Notes: generated by a model from the sequence alone, not told the origin. A stretch of DNA of 64,000 nucleotides from Thermoproteota archaeon (GCA_030550585.1 JAUQPB010000002.1:20001-84000), one strand, 5' to 3'. Shown: positions 54,403 through 64,000, counted from the stretch's first letter. Program-made: numbers and translations.

Positions 54403-54729
54403 ATGGAGGAGGTATCCAATAACTCATCAAATATTGATGAAGTCGAGGAGATTATTAGAGACGCTACTGGAGCATTCTATAGATTTTTGGACTATATCAT
54501 GAATCCTGAAAACTATTCTATAGATAGTATAGAGTACAAGTTTAGTGATGTAATCGAAAAGGCGAGAGCCGTTGCGAGTAAGTTAAGAAGTAGAGGCAGA
54601 GATGATGAAGCTTCTCGTATATCAGCAGTAATCGAAGCACTTAAATATCTACGCAGTATGGCTCGCTCAGTAGCTAGCAAACATCAAACTACTTATTCAG
54701 ATCGAGAGAGACAGAAAGTGTCTATATAA
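54403..54729 (+). CDS. Small acidic hypothetical protein
   Basis: 108-aa ORF within the island. Confidence 0.45.
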   Translation: MEEVSNNSSNIDEVEEIIRDATGAFYRFLDYIMNPENYSIDSIEYKFSDVIEKARAVASKLRSRGRDDEASRISAVIEALKYLRSMARSVASKHQTTYSDRERQKVSI

Positions 54730-54905
54730 TTTCTATTATAAATTTTTTTCAAGATACTGTGGTCGAGAACATCTGTAGCTCTTCCTCAGTTGGTAGCACA
54801 TGTAGTGTTAGCCTTTTCCTCCCCCGGTTTTCAATATGCCTGCCCCAGTAGGGGCGTTCACGAGGAAATCTGCTTCAGCACTCTATAGATCCTGGTAAAG
54901 AGACG

Positions 54906-55064
54906 TTGCCAAAGGTTCTCGCGAGGATCATTAAAGAAAGATACGGAAAAGATATCGATGAAGAAAAACTGGTAGAGATCTTAAGAGGACTCGAGCTAGC
55001 AAAGATCATATACATTGATAGAAGATACTATAAAGCTAGACTCGATAAATCGCTGATGACATGA
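54906..55064 (+). CDS. Small ORF abutting the integrase start (TTG start)
   Basis: Reads MPKVLARIIKERYGKDIDEEKLVEILRGLELAKIIYIDRRYYKARLDKSLMT*; adjacent to integrase. Confidence 0.4.
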   Translation: MPKVLARIIKERYGKDIDEEKLVEILRGLELAKIIYIDRRYYKARLDKSLMT

Positions 55065-56333
55065 GTGTGTGGTTTGTGGTTCAAGGATCTCGATCTATCT
55101 AAGATCTCTGATGATGCTCGCTACAAGTTGTTCGAATACATTGTGAACGTTAAGAAGCTCAAATCATCTGATCTCTCTATCTCGTATTCGACGTTTAGCA
55201 GGGTTAGGAATAGAAAGATACCTGTATCAGATTCACTACTCATAAAGATACTTCAGCACATAACACCCGAAGAATTTGCAAAGCTGGTGTCGGCTGGAGA
55301 GAGGCTTAGAGCTCTAGGTATAGTTAAAGAGGATGGATCTATAGACTACTCACTAGCGCTAGAATTTGTAAAGCTCATACTAAGAGACGAGTACCTGAAA
55401 AACCTAGTGCTGAGGTTCGTTGTCCAAGAGTTTAAAGAAGATATTAGGAAAATGCTTGGAGTGAGTTTCGCAGGCATAAAGCTTGAGTGGAGTGAAGACT
55501 TCGAGAACTTTCTATCAGAGAGAAAGAAGCGTAGAAAGGTAAGAGACCCAGAGACCATAAACTACTACAGAAACCTATTCAAGAAACACCTAGAGGGGAA
55601 AGAACTATCAGAAGAACTAGTAGAATACGTAGCTAACCACAGAAACGGGTGGCTTAGGAACGTATTCAGACACTATATACAGTACCTATACCACAGGAGA
55701 AGAATTCCCCCAGAAACATTTGGCTGGATAATGGAGGTAGTCCCCTCAAGAGGGTACAAACTAGATGTAAGACCCTACCAAATCTCCATAGAAGATGTTA
55801 GAAAGACCCTAGAGTTCTTGAAGGAGAACCACAAACTGTACTACACAGTATACAGAACAATGCTAGAATCAGGAGCAAGATTCGAACACATACTGGAGAT
55901 GATAAGGACATGGAACCCTAATGAAGTAGTGGTCATAGAGTCCATAGATCTGGAGACGGAGAGGTTAGTGTGCTTCGAGGATAGGGGGTTCTGCAGATAC
56001 TACCTAGGGCTGAGAGGTCACCAGAAACCGTGTGAATGGATATACATGTCTAGAGGTACTATAGAGCTCTTGAAAACACTAGCACCCAAAGATATTGATA
56101 GGAATAGTGTTAGAAGGTATGCCAAGAGGCATAACCTAACCCTACCGAAGATGTTTAGGAAAGTCTCATGGAGGATAATGGTTCAGACCATGCCTAAGGA
56201 GGTAGCGAGGTTTATCCAGAGCAGATTCGGAGAACTAAAGACAAGCGAAGCGAGGTACGAAGACCTACTAACAGAAGCAGACAAACACTACCCCAGATAC
56301 ATCGAAAAGCTTATCAGAGAATCTTTGACATAA
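55065..56333 (+). CDS. int: Archaeal tyrosine recombinase (integrase)
   Basis: 422 aa; location next to attR; C-terminal MLESGARFEHILEMI...WRIMVQTMPKEVARFIQSRFGELKTSEARYEDLL resembles archaeal phage-type integrases. Confidence 0.8.
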   Translation: MCGLWFKDLDLSKISDDARYKLFEYIVNVKKLKSSDLSISYSTFSRVRNRKIPVSDSLLIKILQHITPEEFAKLVSAGERLRALGIVKEDGSIDYSLALEFVKLILRDEYLKNLVLRFVVQEFKEDIRKMLGVSFAGIKLEWSEDFENFLSERKKRRKVRDPETINYYRNLFKKHLEGKELSEELVEYVANHRNGWLRNVFRHYIQYLYHRRRIPPETFGWIMEVVPSRGYKLDVRPYQISIEDVRKTLEFLKENHKLYYTVYRTMLESGARFEHILEMIRTWNPNEVVVIESIDLETERLVCFEDRGFCRYYLGLRGHQKPCEWIYMSRGTIELLKTLAPKDIDRNSVRRYAKRHNLTLPKMFRKVSWRIMVQTMPKEVARFIQSRFGELKTSEARYEDLLTEADKHYPRYIEKLIRESLT

Positions 56334-56452
56334 AACAAATACATCTGCAACTAGATATTGCATGCAACAAATATCGCTCATGCAAATCAACATATATATG
56401 AACAAGCCTTGTAAGCCGGTGGCCGCGGGTTCAAATCCCGCCGGCGGCTCCA
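56292..56452 (+). repeat. attR region: integrase 3' end plus tRNA-Thr 3' half (partner of inverted repeat 53820-53980)
   Basis: GCCTTGTAAGCCGGTGGCCGCGGGTTCAAATCCCGCCGGCGGCTCCA at 56406-56452. Confidence 0.9.
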
Positions 56453-56579
56453 AATAATTGGCTTCATCTCTATAAAGTAATTTACCATACTTATTTAATG
56501 TTGTTTACAAAATTGAGAAATTTCGGTTGAAGCTCCAGCCACAATAGACGATGGTGGTACACGAATTTGTTGAGTATGA

Positions 56580-58139
56580 TTAAGCTTTGGGTATGAGCTC
56601 TTCCATGTTTTCTTTGATTAGGCTGTTGCGTAGATCGAGCCACATTTCTACACAGCTTCTATATCTGTCTTCTTCTTTTAGTGTTAGCGCTTTTTTTATT
56701 ACCTCTGCCAGTGTCTTGGGTATATCGCTTAACCAAGGCATGTACATATTGTCTAGTGCCTCGACATCATCTGCAACAGCGTTAACAAATTCTCGATATG
56801 AGATCGCCTTACCTCTTAGTCGTAGCGCTAGGTCTAGCACTTTTTTTGCAAAGTCTTTTAGCATGGTCTCTCCATCCTCGATCTTCTCCATGGGTATTGG
56901 ATAGCCGTAGACATTCTGCAAGAGGGCTATGTTAAGAATTAGCCTGTGCTTTGGTATAGAACTTGACAACATGTATGCTAGTGTCATGGCCAGGCTGTAA
57001 GCGTCGTAGCTGAAATCTGATGTTCCTCGTACAAGGGCTAGAGGATCAGCATATGCAGGTGTTAGCCTCGCAAATTTATAGCCGTGGGCAGGATCGCCTA
57101 AGGCTCCGCTGAAATCTGTTAGCATAGGTACATAGCCGTACTTGTCGCTGGTTTGGCGTAGAAGTATGTTCTTAGGCTTTATATCCATGTGAACAATGTT
57201 TGCTAAGTGGGCTAGTGCAGTTGCACCAACAACTCTTATAAGTATGTACATAGACTCATTTAGATTTAGCGATCCCCGTTTCTTCACAAAATCTTCTAGA
57301 TCACCCATATCAGCATATTCCTCTACGATAGCAGGCGAATACAATGAATATGTGTCTTTGTCTAGCTTGTTCTTCATGATGAGGAGGGCATATATAGAAG
57401 AAATGTAGTTGCTATATATAGTCAACTCTTTCAGAATAGCATTGTCATAGCCTTTAATTGCTATAAGATCGCTAACCTCTTCCTTGTCTAGTGTGCGAAC
57501 GGTAAATCCATGTATATAACCCCTTACCAAGTCCATAAAATTTCTGTTTACAGCAATGTCCTCTTTCAGAACCTTTAAGGCATAGACATTCCCAGCCCCG
57601 TCCCTTGCCTTAAAGACGTAAGTATAGCTACCCCTATCATTTATCAGTTCTTCTATTATAAAACCATATAATCCCCTCTTCCTCCATAAGGTTATGTAGA
57701 CTCCCTCCACATTTTCAACACATGCTTTAACATAGTTCACAAGCTGGGGGTCAATATCTGTTAGAGGTATTTCTTCAACAAATACATTTACTGCTGTGTA
57801 CTTATTTGCCGCCTCTATTAAATCATGAAGGGCACCAGAACCAGACCCAATTATCTGCCCTTCCCAATTCTCTTTCAGCACCGAGACCACAACATCTTTT
57901 ACGGTAAAAACTCTGAGAACTTTATCGCCGAAAACAAACTTGAAATGAAATAAACTATCTTCTGTTGCTGTTCTAGTAGTATCGGCAATCATTTTAGTTA
58001 TTGATGTAGAACTTACAGTTGTTGTACCCAGAAACCGTCTATCCTTAGCTAACAAAATAGAAGCTAAAACCAGAGGATCTGAAGCATACTCACTAATAGC
58101 ATCTAGATTCTTACACGTGCGCAAAGCCATAAATACCAC
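56580..58139 (-). CDS. Eukaryotic-like Ser/Thr protein kinase
   Basis: VYALKVLKED, IVHMDIKPKNILLRQ, LTDFSGALGDP motifs. Confidence 0.9.
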   Translation of the reverse strand: MVFMALRTCKNLDAISEYASDPLVLASILLAKDRRFLGTTTVSSTSITKMIADTTRTATEDSLFHFKFVFGDKVLRVFTVKDVVVSVLKENWEGQIIGSGSGALHDLIEAANKYTAVNVFVEEIPLTDIDPQLVNYVKACVENVEGVYITLWRKRGLYGFIIEELINDRGSYTYVFKARDGAGNVYALKVLKEDIAVNRNFMDLVRGYIHGFTVRTLDKEEVSDLIAIKGYDNAILKELTIYSNYISSIYALLIMKNKLDKDTYSLYSPAIVEEYADMGDLEDFVKKRGSLNLNESMYILIRVVGATALAHLANIVHMDIKPKNILLRQTSDKYGYVPMLTDFSGALGDPAHGYKFARLTPAYADPLALVRGTSDFSYDAYSLAMTLAYMLSSSIPKHRLILNIALLQNVYGYPIPMEKIEDGETMLKDFAKKVLDLALRLRGKAISYREFVNAVADDVEALDNMYMPWLSDIPKTLAEVIKKALTLKEEDRYRSCVEMWLDLRNSLIKENMEELIPKA

Positions 58140-58327
58140 TACTGGTTGTGCCCACTATACAGACTATCTAATAAGATTAATAAAACTGTAGATGAATGTT
58201 TATCACAATCTCCGCAACGTAGCTCGGCAGCATGTTGTTGAAAATCATTTACATTGCCATGTTATAATACTACAAACACTGTATTTGTATCAATACTGCA
58301 CTTTGACTTGCATCTTTCGATGTCCGA

Positions 58328-58648
58328 CTACTCTGCTTCAAATTCTTTAACTATTATTGTTGTTAGCCCCATCACTATCTCTGTTTGGTGTTGTAATTGT
58401 GTTGGTTGTTCTATCTTTTCCCCGTTTACATATGTGCCGTTTTTGCTCCCCAAATCCTCGATATACCACTTGCCCTGGTCTTCCCTATAGAATATTCTGG
58501 CATGTTTTCTAGATACGAAGGGATCTGGCAAAACAATGTCGCATCCAGGGTCACGCCCAATGATATAGGCACCGGGCTTGAGCTTGACAATGTGCTGGAT
58601 TGGAGTTGCACTACTTTTTATGGTTAAAACAAGTGTTTTGTCACTCAC
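58328..58648 (-). CDS. FHA-domain protein
   Basis: YIIGRDPGCDIVLPDPFVSRKHARIFYREDQGKWYIEDLGSKNGTYVNGEKI. Confidence 0.95.
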   Translation of the reverse strand: MSDKTLVLTIKSSATPIQHIVKLKPGAYIIGRDPGCDIVLPDPFVSRKHARIFYREDQGKWYIEDLGSKNGTYVNGEKIEQPTQLQHQTEIVMGLTTIIVKEFEAE

Positions 58649-58657
58649 AGTCTCACC

Positions 58658-59890
58658 CTATTCATATCTTCCACTCAGTATCCTAGATATAAGTGCTACC
58701 ACCTTTTTAACGACATCCGGGGATAGACCCTCTTTTTCTAGTTGTGCCTTGAGGTCTATCGTTTTCGTGTACAGCTCCCTGTTTTCAACAACTATGGTTG
58801 AATTGGCAATATTCTCAAGCACATTCATGAGCTTATCTGCCGATAGTTGCCCGTAGAGGTCTTTTGTTATTATCGAGGCAACTCTGATTAGGTTGACCTC
58901 TCTGAAAACTGTATTGTCCACCTCAACAGCATCTGGTGGTGCAATGTGAACACACGGTATGGTTACATTGGTTGGTGGCAACTCTTTTTCAGCTCCGTCA
59001 GTTTGTGTGTAAATGCCAGTTACTGTTGCTAGGTATGACATGCCTCGCTTCTGCGGTGGTACTAGAAGCTCGCCTACAACGGTTATAGTCTCCCCCTCAT
59101 GTACATCCCCGACCTCAATCTCCACACCACCTCTAGTGGTGTAGGCGGGCTTGTTGTATATGTAGACGCCCACACCTGGCGCAGTCTTTATCAGAATCCT
59201 CAGATTCTTTGCACTCAGTCCTCTGTATGCCGAAGCCATTTTCTCGATGAGGCTCGGCATCTTGGCGGGGTCGTCTAGGTGCTCGAAAAAGCCGTTTGTC
59301 TTCAAGGCTATGCCCGATAAAAGCTTCTCGTTGTAGTCTTCACCAACACCAATAACAAGGGATACCGAGACATGCTTGCCGAGCTTCCCAGCCATATCCA
59401 GAATTCTGTCCCTGTCTCTGACCCCTGTAGTCGGGTTCCCATCTGTCACCATAACCATCTTCACACTTGGCACAGCATCCCTCTCTCTGCTCTTCAGCTC
59501 CTCTCTAACACGTGTAGCATCAGCATACATCTGCTCTAGAACAGAGTATATGTTCGTACCACCGCCAAGCTTTATATCAGCTACAGCCCGAACAATCTTA
59601 TCGGTGTTGCCCACCTTCTCTATATCAAGAACTTTGCTTACCTTACCATAGAAGCTGTAGACAGAAATGTAGTCATCCGGGTCTAGAAGTTTGACCATCC
59701 TGAGAACAGAGTCCTTTGCAAAAAATATCTTAGAGCCATCCATAGACCAGCTACTATCTAAAGCAACAAGATATGCAGACCTAGTCTTGAGAGCACCCAC
59801 ACCTTTGACACGAATCATAAAAGGGACAACATCATTCCTACCCTCAACAACAAACAACTTAGAAAGCCTAACATCCAGAGCCAGAGACAT
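58658..59890 (-). CDS. von Willebrand factor A domain protein
   Basis: VALDSSWSMDGSK MIDAS-like, VTDGNPTTGVRD. Confidence 0.9.
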   Translation of the reverse strand: MSLALDVRLSKLFVVEGRNDVVPFMIRVKGVGALKTRSAYLVALDSSWSMDGSKIFFAKDSVLRMVKLLDPDDYISVYSFYGKVSKVLDIEKVGNTDKIVRAVADIKLGGGTNIYSVLEQMYADATRVREELKSRERDAVPSVKMVMVTDGNPTTGVRDRDRILDMAGKLGKHVSVSLVIGVGEDYNEKLLSGIALKTNGFFEHLDDPAKMPSLIEKMASAYRGLSAKNLRILIKTAPGVGVYIYNKPAYTTRGGVEIEVGDVHEGETITVVGELLVPPQKRGMSYLATVTGIYTQTDGAEKELPPTNVTIPCVHIAPPDAVEVDNTVFREVNLIRVASIITKDLYGQLSADKLMNVLENIANSTIVVENRELYTKTIDLKAQLEKEGLSPDVVKKVVALISRILSGRYE

Positions 59891-60196
59891 GCTTTTTAAG
59901 CACCGTCTCTAGTCGCTATATATTATTTTACCTCAGCTGAGCTTTTAAGTTTTAGACATAAGTATTTGCAAGCATGTAAAGAGATGAAGATGAATAGGAT
60001 ATAGACAGCTAAATTTAACAGCTAGCCTAGAATTCGTTGTAGCCACAATTAACTTTACCCCATTGTTACCTCCATAAATACTTTTACGCTATTCCATTAT
60101 TATTTGTGAAATATTGTTGAAAGATTTTCTTGTTAAGTTTAACAGGGTGTTGAAGAATATGTTTAAAATAGTTGCCACCTACTCTTACTCAATTCA

Positions 60197-61762
60197 ATGG
60201 CGGTTTCTATGGACAGGTTCGAGGGTTTTAAAATTGTTCTTACTGGTGATGAATCTCTTGTGAGTACATATCACCATACATACTTAGGTTTTTCGTCAGG
60301 ATTGCCAATGGATGTTTTCCCTAGCCTTCTAGGAAACATAATTTTTCCTACTTTAAGTGGAGAACATGGCAGGATGAAGACAAGTCAATATGGTTTGTGT
60401 AAGATTGAAGCCTCTCTGATTGATAACGGTTTTTCGAGAAGTGATGTGGCTATTGTCGATCCTAGGAGGTTGGATGAGGCTATAGGGCCTGAGACAAGGG
60501 TTTTGGGCATCGGGGTTCTAGACCCTTTGGGCATAAACTATGGAACAGCTCTCTTGCGCGTTGTTCTAAGTTTGATGGGGGTTGAAACTCGTTTGCAATC
60601 CTACATGTCTTGGGCAACCATGAAGATATTTAATAATGATGCTGTGAAGAAGTATAGGAATAGAATAAAGGTTATTGTTGGAGGACAAGGTGTTTGGGAG
60701 ATAATTGATAGCGGGCTTCAGCATAGGCTTGGCATAGATTGCATTGTCGAGGGTGAGGGAGAGCTTGTCGCACCAAAAATTTTTAGAACAGCTCTAGAAG
60801 GTGGGGAAATCCCAAGCTATGTGAAAGGTCCGCCAGTACCCGTGGACAGGATACCTGTTATAAAAACTCCTTCCAGAGGTCTTGTAGAGGTTACGAGAGG
60901 GTGTGGGAGAGGGTGTCTATTCTGCAATCCCACACTATTAATGTTTAGATCAATACCAATGGATAAAATACTTAAAGAGATAGCTGTTAACATTGAAGGA
61001 GGCGAAAGAAACATAACGTTGCATTCAGAGGACTTTCTAAGGTATGGCTCAACGTCTCTACTACCAAATGAGGATAAGGTTCTAAACCTGTTAAACACTG
61101 TTACAAAGATACCGGAAATAAATAGCATTTCAATAGATTTTGTAACAGCATCAACAGCCTTGTCAAACCCTAAATTAGTGAAGACTGTTGGTGGTATGCT
61201 GGGGCTTAGTGACAGAAACCCAGCAATAATTCAGATGGGTATAGAAAGCGGTAGCCCAAGAATAATAAAAATTATTGCCCCTGGCAAGCCAAAGCCTTTC
61301 AATTATGAGGAGTGGCCGAAGATAGTGGAAGAAGCTGTTAATCTATTAAACGACTCGGGCTGGTGGATATGTGCAACAATAATAGTGAATCTTCCGCAAG
61401 AGACTGAAGAGGATATAGAAATGAATATGAGACTTGTAGAGAGGCTAGAGCATTACAACGTCTTTGTATTCCCATTGCCATTCATACCCTCTGGAAGTCT
61501 AAGAAAAGTAAAGGATATGGCAGGAACACATAAAATAGTTAGTACAAGAAATTTGGAGCTCATAGCCCTAGCAGTATATGATGCCATCAAAAAGATCAAA
61601 TCTTTATCAAAACACCTTGTAGCAAAAGCACCCTTTGGCGTAAGACAAGTGCTAGGTGCGTTACTCTATGTAGCTTCAGTCATAGGTCTTAGAAGATTAC
61701 AAAGAAACTCACTCGACGCTATAATAGATCATTTTAAAGCTCGTGAAAGAATATTGATATAG
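60197..61762 (+). CDS. B12-binding-like radical SAM protein
   Basis: VEVTRGCGRGCLFCNPTLL (CxxxCxxC). Confidence 0.88.
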   Translation: MAVSMDRFEGFKIVLTGDESLVSTYHHTYLGFSSGLPMDVFPSLLGNIIFPTLSGEHGRMKTSQYGLCKIEASLIDNGFSRSDVAIVDPRRLDEAIGPETRVLGIGVLDPLGINYGTALLRVVLSLMGVETRLQSYMSWATMKIFNNDAVKKYRNRIKVIVGGQGVWEIIDSGLQHRLGIDCIVEGEGELVAPKIFRTALEGGEIPSYVKGPPVPVDRIPVIKTPSRGLVEVTRGCGRGCLFCNPTLLMFRSIPMDKILKEIAVNIEGGERNITLHSEDFLRYGSTSLLPNEDKVLNLLNTVTKIPEINSISIDFVTASTALSNPKLVKTVGGMLGLSDRNPAIIQMGIESGSPRIIKIIAPGKPKPFNYEEWPKIVEEAVNLLNDSGWWICATIIVNLPQETEEDIEMNMRLVERLEHYNVFVFPLPFIPSGSLRKVKDMAGTHKIVSTRNLELIALAVYDAIKKIKSLSKHLVAKAPFGVRQVLGALLYVASVIGLRRLQRNSLDAIIDHFKARERILI

Positions 61763-61788
61763 GATAAGCATTTAAATCAAGGTTGTTG

Positions 61789-61836
61789 TGGCGGGCCCGC
61801 GGGGATTCGAACCCCGGATATCCGGCTCCAAAGGCT
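61789..61836 (-). repeat. 3' portion of a tRNA gene (Arg-like), 5' half absent
   Basis: Reverse strand CAGCCTTTGGAGCCGGATATCCGGGGTTCGAATCCCCGCGGGCCCGCCA, closely resembling the 3' half of tRNA-Arg at 63340-63417. Confidence 0.75.
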
Positions 61837-61977
61837 GAAATTGAAATGAGGCATGAAATTAAATATGGATTGTAACGATTTAGAAGAGATAGTAGGAAGC
61901 TTTGCAACAGATAGTTTGTTCTTACTACAACACTCTTTAATCTCTTAAAGCCGTATATAATAGATGGGTGAAACTAA

Positions 61978-62178
61978 GTGGCTAAGGTAATAAGAGTGAA
62001 GTATGAGAATGGGGTGCTCAAACCCCTGGAGAAGCTGGATGTCTCTGAGGGTGAGGTTTTGCTTGTTAAGGTTCTTCGAACGGAGTTGGCTGAGAAGGTG
62101 TTTGGCTCTGTAAATGTTGATGAGAAAACATTGGAGAGGGTTCTAAAGGAGGCTGAGGATGAGCTCGGTATTTATTGA
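61978..62178 (+). CDS. AF2212-like (DUF104) antitoxin
   Basis: KVIRVKYENGVLKPLEKLDVSEGEVLLVKV. Confidence 0.85.
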   Translation: MAKVIRVKYENGVLKPLEKLDVSEGEVLLVKVLRTELAEKVFGSVNVDEKTLERVLKEAEDELGIY

Positions 62179-62593
62179 CAGTAATGTGATAATCAAGTAC
62201 TTTGCAGGTGATTCATTAGCTAAGAAGCTGCTGGAACCCATTATCTACGGAGATGCTATAGGCTACGTTAATACCATTGTTATTTCCGAGGTTATATTTA
62301 TCTTGATTAAGCTACTCACCGGTAAGAAGGCTTATGAGCTTAAGAGTAGCCCAGAAACCGTAAAGGATGCGCTTAAATCGTTGAATATCCAGATACAATT
62401 CTTGAGAGAATACTTCTCAGAGCTTGAAATAAATGAGAGGGTGAAACAGATGGCCATAGAGGTAATGGAGGAATACGGGCTACTGCCCAACGATGCGCTA
62501 ATAGCATCGACTTGTAGATACTATGGTATAGACACGATACTCACATTCGATGAAGACTTCAAAAGAGTGCCATGGCTCAAAGTTGTGTGCTAG
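62159..62593 (+). CDS. vapC: VapC-type PIN-domain toxin
   Basis: FIDSNVIIKYF, NDALIASTCRYYGIDTILTFDEDF. Confidence 0.9.
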   Translation: MSSVFIDSNVIIKYFAGDSLAKKLLEPIIYGDAIGYVNTIVISEVIFILIKLLTGKKAYELKSSPETVKDALKSLNIQIQFLREYFSELEINERVKQMAIEVMEEYGLLPNDALIASTCRYYGIDTILTFDEDFKRVPWLKVVC

Positions 62594-62615
62594 TATATAC
62601 GTTTGATGGAGCCCT

Positions 62616-63040
62616 TTGATAGCTGTTGATTTCCATATACACATAACAATGAGGTTGATTGAAGAGCGTATTCATACTAGAGAAGCTAGTTTCGTTTATG
62701 GATAAGCGGGTATTAAAGTAACTGTTCTACCCCCAGTAGCTCCCTGGGTTACTAACGATTATTTGTACAAAATGTTGTCTTATAACCCTAAAAGGTTGAT
62801 AGGATTTACCTCGGTAGTTCCGGACCCTGCAGATATAGCAATTAAAGAACTTCGTAGAGTAGTTCAAGATCTGGGGCTTAGAGATCTGGAGCTTCATCCG
62901 CCAATGCAAGGATTCCGCGTTTGATATAATCACATCAAAGGTTCTAAGGGTTGTCGAAGATCTTGTGATTCTTGTGATGATGCATGATATGTTAAGTGAC
63001 CTATTGGCACTATACTTTAAACCTCCGCTAGGAGGCATGA
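62616..63040 (+). pseudogene. Decayed amidohydrolase (TIM-barrel) remnant
   Basis: Plus-strand pieces LIAVDFHIHITMRLIEER, LYKMLSYNPKRLIGFTSVVPDPADIAIKELRRVVQDLGLRDLELHPPMQGF split by frameshifts. Confidence 0.6.
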
Positions 63041-63339
63041 CTTACCCTACTCTGATAGGGTAGGGAACTATGACTTCATCCCCCTTGCTGCTACTAAACA
63101 CAGTTATAGTCTACGCACATATGGGCAGTTTCTTTAGTTTTAGGATGTTTATTAGTTTCGCGACCTCACATCTAAATATCTACCTTGATACATCATATAA
63201 TATCCTAACCATAGCTTAGAGAATGGTCCTCAGACGTTAGCTAAGTAGATTAGAAGTCTAGGGGCAGACAGATTCATTTTTAGTAGAGTTGAAGTTTACC
63301 GCTAAATACGGAACTTAGCAGAACTACTTTAACTGTTCA

Positions 63340-63417
63340 TGGCGGGCCCGCGGGGATTTGAACCCCGGTTCTCCGGCTCCGCAGGCCGGCGCTTTGTCCA
63401 AGCTAAGCTACGGGCCC
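63340..63417 (-). tRNA. tRNA-Arg (GCG), CCA encoded
   Basis: Reverse strand GGGCCCG...CCGGC-CTGCGGA-GCCGG...CGGGCCC-G-CCA. Confidence 0.9.
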
Positions 63418-63538
63418 CTCTATCAACTTATTTTATTGTAGTTTTTAGATCTTGTTGCTTTATATCTATCTCTATTCATTAATCGGATCCACGGCTTTTA
63501 AGCTTAGACCATCTAAAGATTTTGGTGGGTATTATGAG

Positions 63539-64000
63539 ATGCAAAGAGCTATTGTAAGTGTTGCTATGGAGATTGCATTAGATGGTTCGGCTAACTATGC
63601 TGGTGGTTTGGGTGTTTTGGAAGCCGATAAATTCTATGGGGCTGCAAGACTTGGCTTGCCATATATTTCAATTGCGCCGTTTTATCCTAGTGGCTATGTT
63701 GATTGGGATTCCGTGAATAGAACTAGATTGTTTGTCGAGGTTAGACACAGACATAGTATGTCTTTTTTGTCTAAGTTGAGGTATATCGGCTCTATAGAGG
63801 CTAGAAGAGCTAATGGAAGTATACTGGCTGAGGCAGATCTCTTCGAATATGTCTACGGCTCTGCAAAGGCTATATTGTACAGGGTTAAGAAGCCACTGTC
63901 AGTTGCTAGGCTATTCAGATATCTGTATAGACATCACAGTGATGAATGCACCTACTATATGGTTGCTGCTGCCATCTCTGCCGAGATAATAAAGAAGATG
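63539..64000 (+). CDS. Alpha-glucan (glycogen/maltodextrin) phosphorylase, N-terminal part cut by window end
   Basis: MEIALDGSANYAGGLGVLEADKFYGAARLGLPYISIAPFYPSGY. Confidence 0.75.
   Translation, partial: MQRAIVSVAMEIALDGSANYAGGLGVLEADKFYGAARLGLPYISIAPFYPSGYVDWDSVNRTRLFVEVRHRHSMSFLSKLRYIGSIEARRANGSILAEADLFEYVYGSAKAILYRVKKPLSVARLFRYLYRHHSDECTYYMVAAAISAEIIKKM

Larger units (their letters stand above)
36147..56452. mobile_element. Integrative-element-like island between tRNA-Thr attL and 3'-tRNA direct repeat attR, about 20.3 kb
   Basis: 47-bp direct repeats 36147-36193 and 56406-56452 (one mismatch); integrase ends 72 bp before the right repeat; accessory cargo between. Confidence 0.75.

Overview
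Crenarchaeal chromosomal window; the AT-rich, Desulfurococcales/Ignisphaera-like character is inferred from protein style and not verified. It opens in the 3' part of a 23S rRNA gene and continues through dense housekeeping DNA: argS, glyS, endA, TFB, rpoP, aIF1, speB, speE, a first pyrFEBIKCD operon, and a ribosomal/translation block running from Rnp4 through L39e, L31e, aIF6, LX, prefoldin, ftsY, secE, nusG, L11 and L1 to L10. It then enters an accessory island of about 20.3 kb bounded by tRNA-Thr(TGT) (36117-36193) and a 47-bp direct repeat of its 3' half (56406-56452), with an integrase gene ending just inside the right boundary. The island carries a 46-repeat CRISPR array with no cas genes in the window. 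The array's predicted leader side is fused, at the exact repeat edge, to the middle of a truncated pyrE. That pyrE heads a second, diverged pyr operon (pyrE'-pyrB-pyrI-pyrK(frameshifted)-pyrC-pyrD). The island also holds a secreted GH5-like glycosidase, an ABC/HELVH-membrane-protein/Cys-rich-membrane-protein cassette, transposase and other gene remnants, and a 161-bp near-perfect inverted repeat of the int-end/att region. To the right are a Ser/Thr kinase-FHA-vWA cluster, a radical SAM protein, a tRNA 3'-fragment, a DUF104/VapC pair, a decayed amidohydrolase, tRNA-Arg and a partial glucan phosphorylase. Three well-formed C/D-box sRNA candidates and a tRNA-Glu with a noncanonical variable-loop intron were also read directly. 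All family assignments come from motif recognition; no searches were run.
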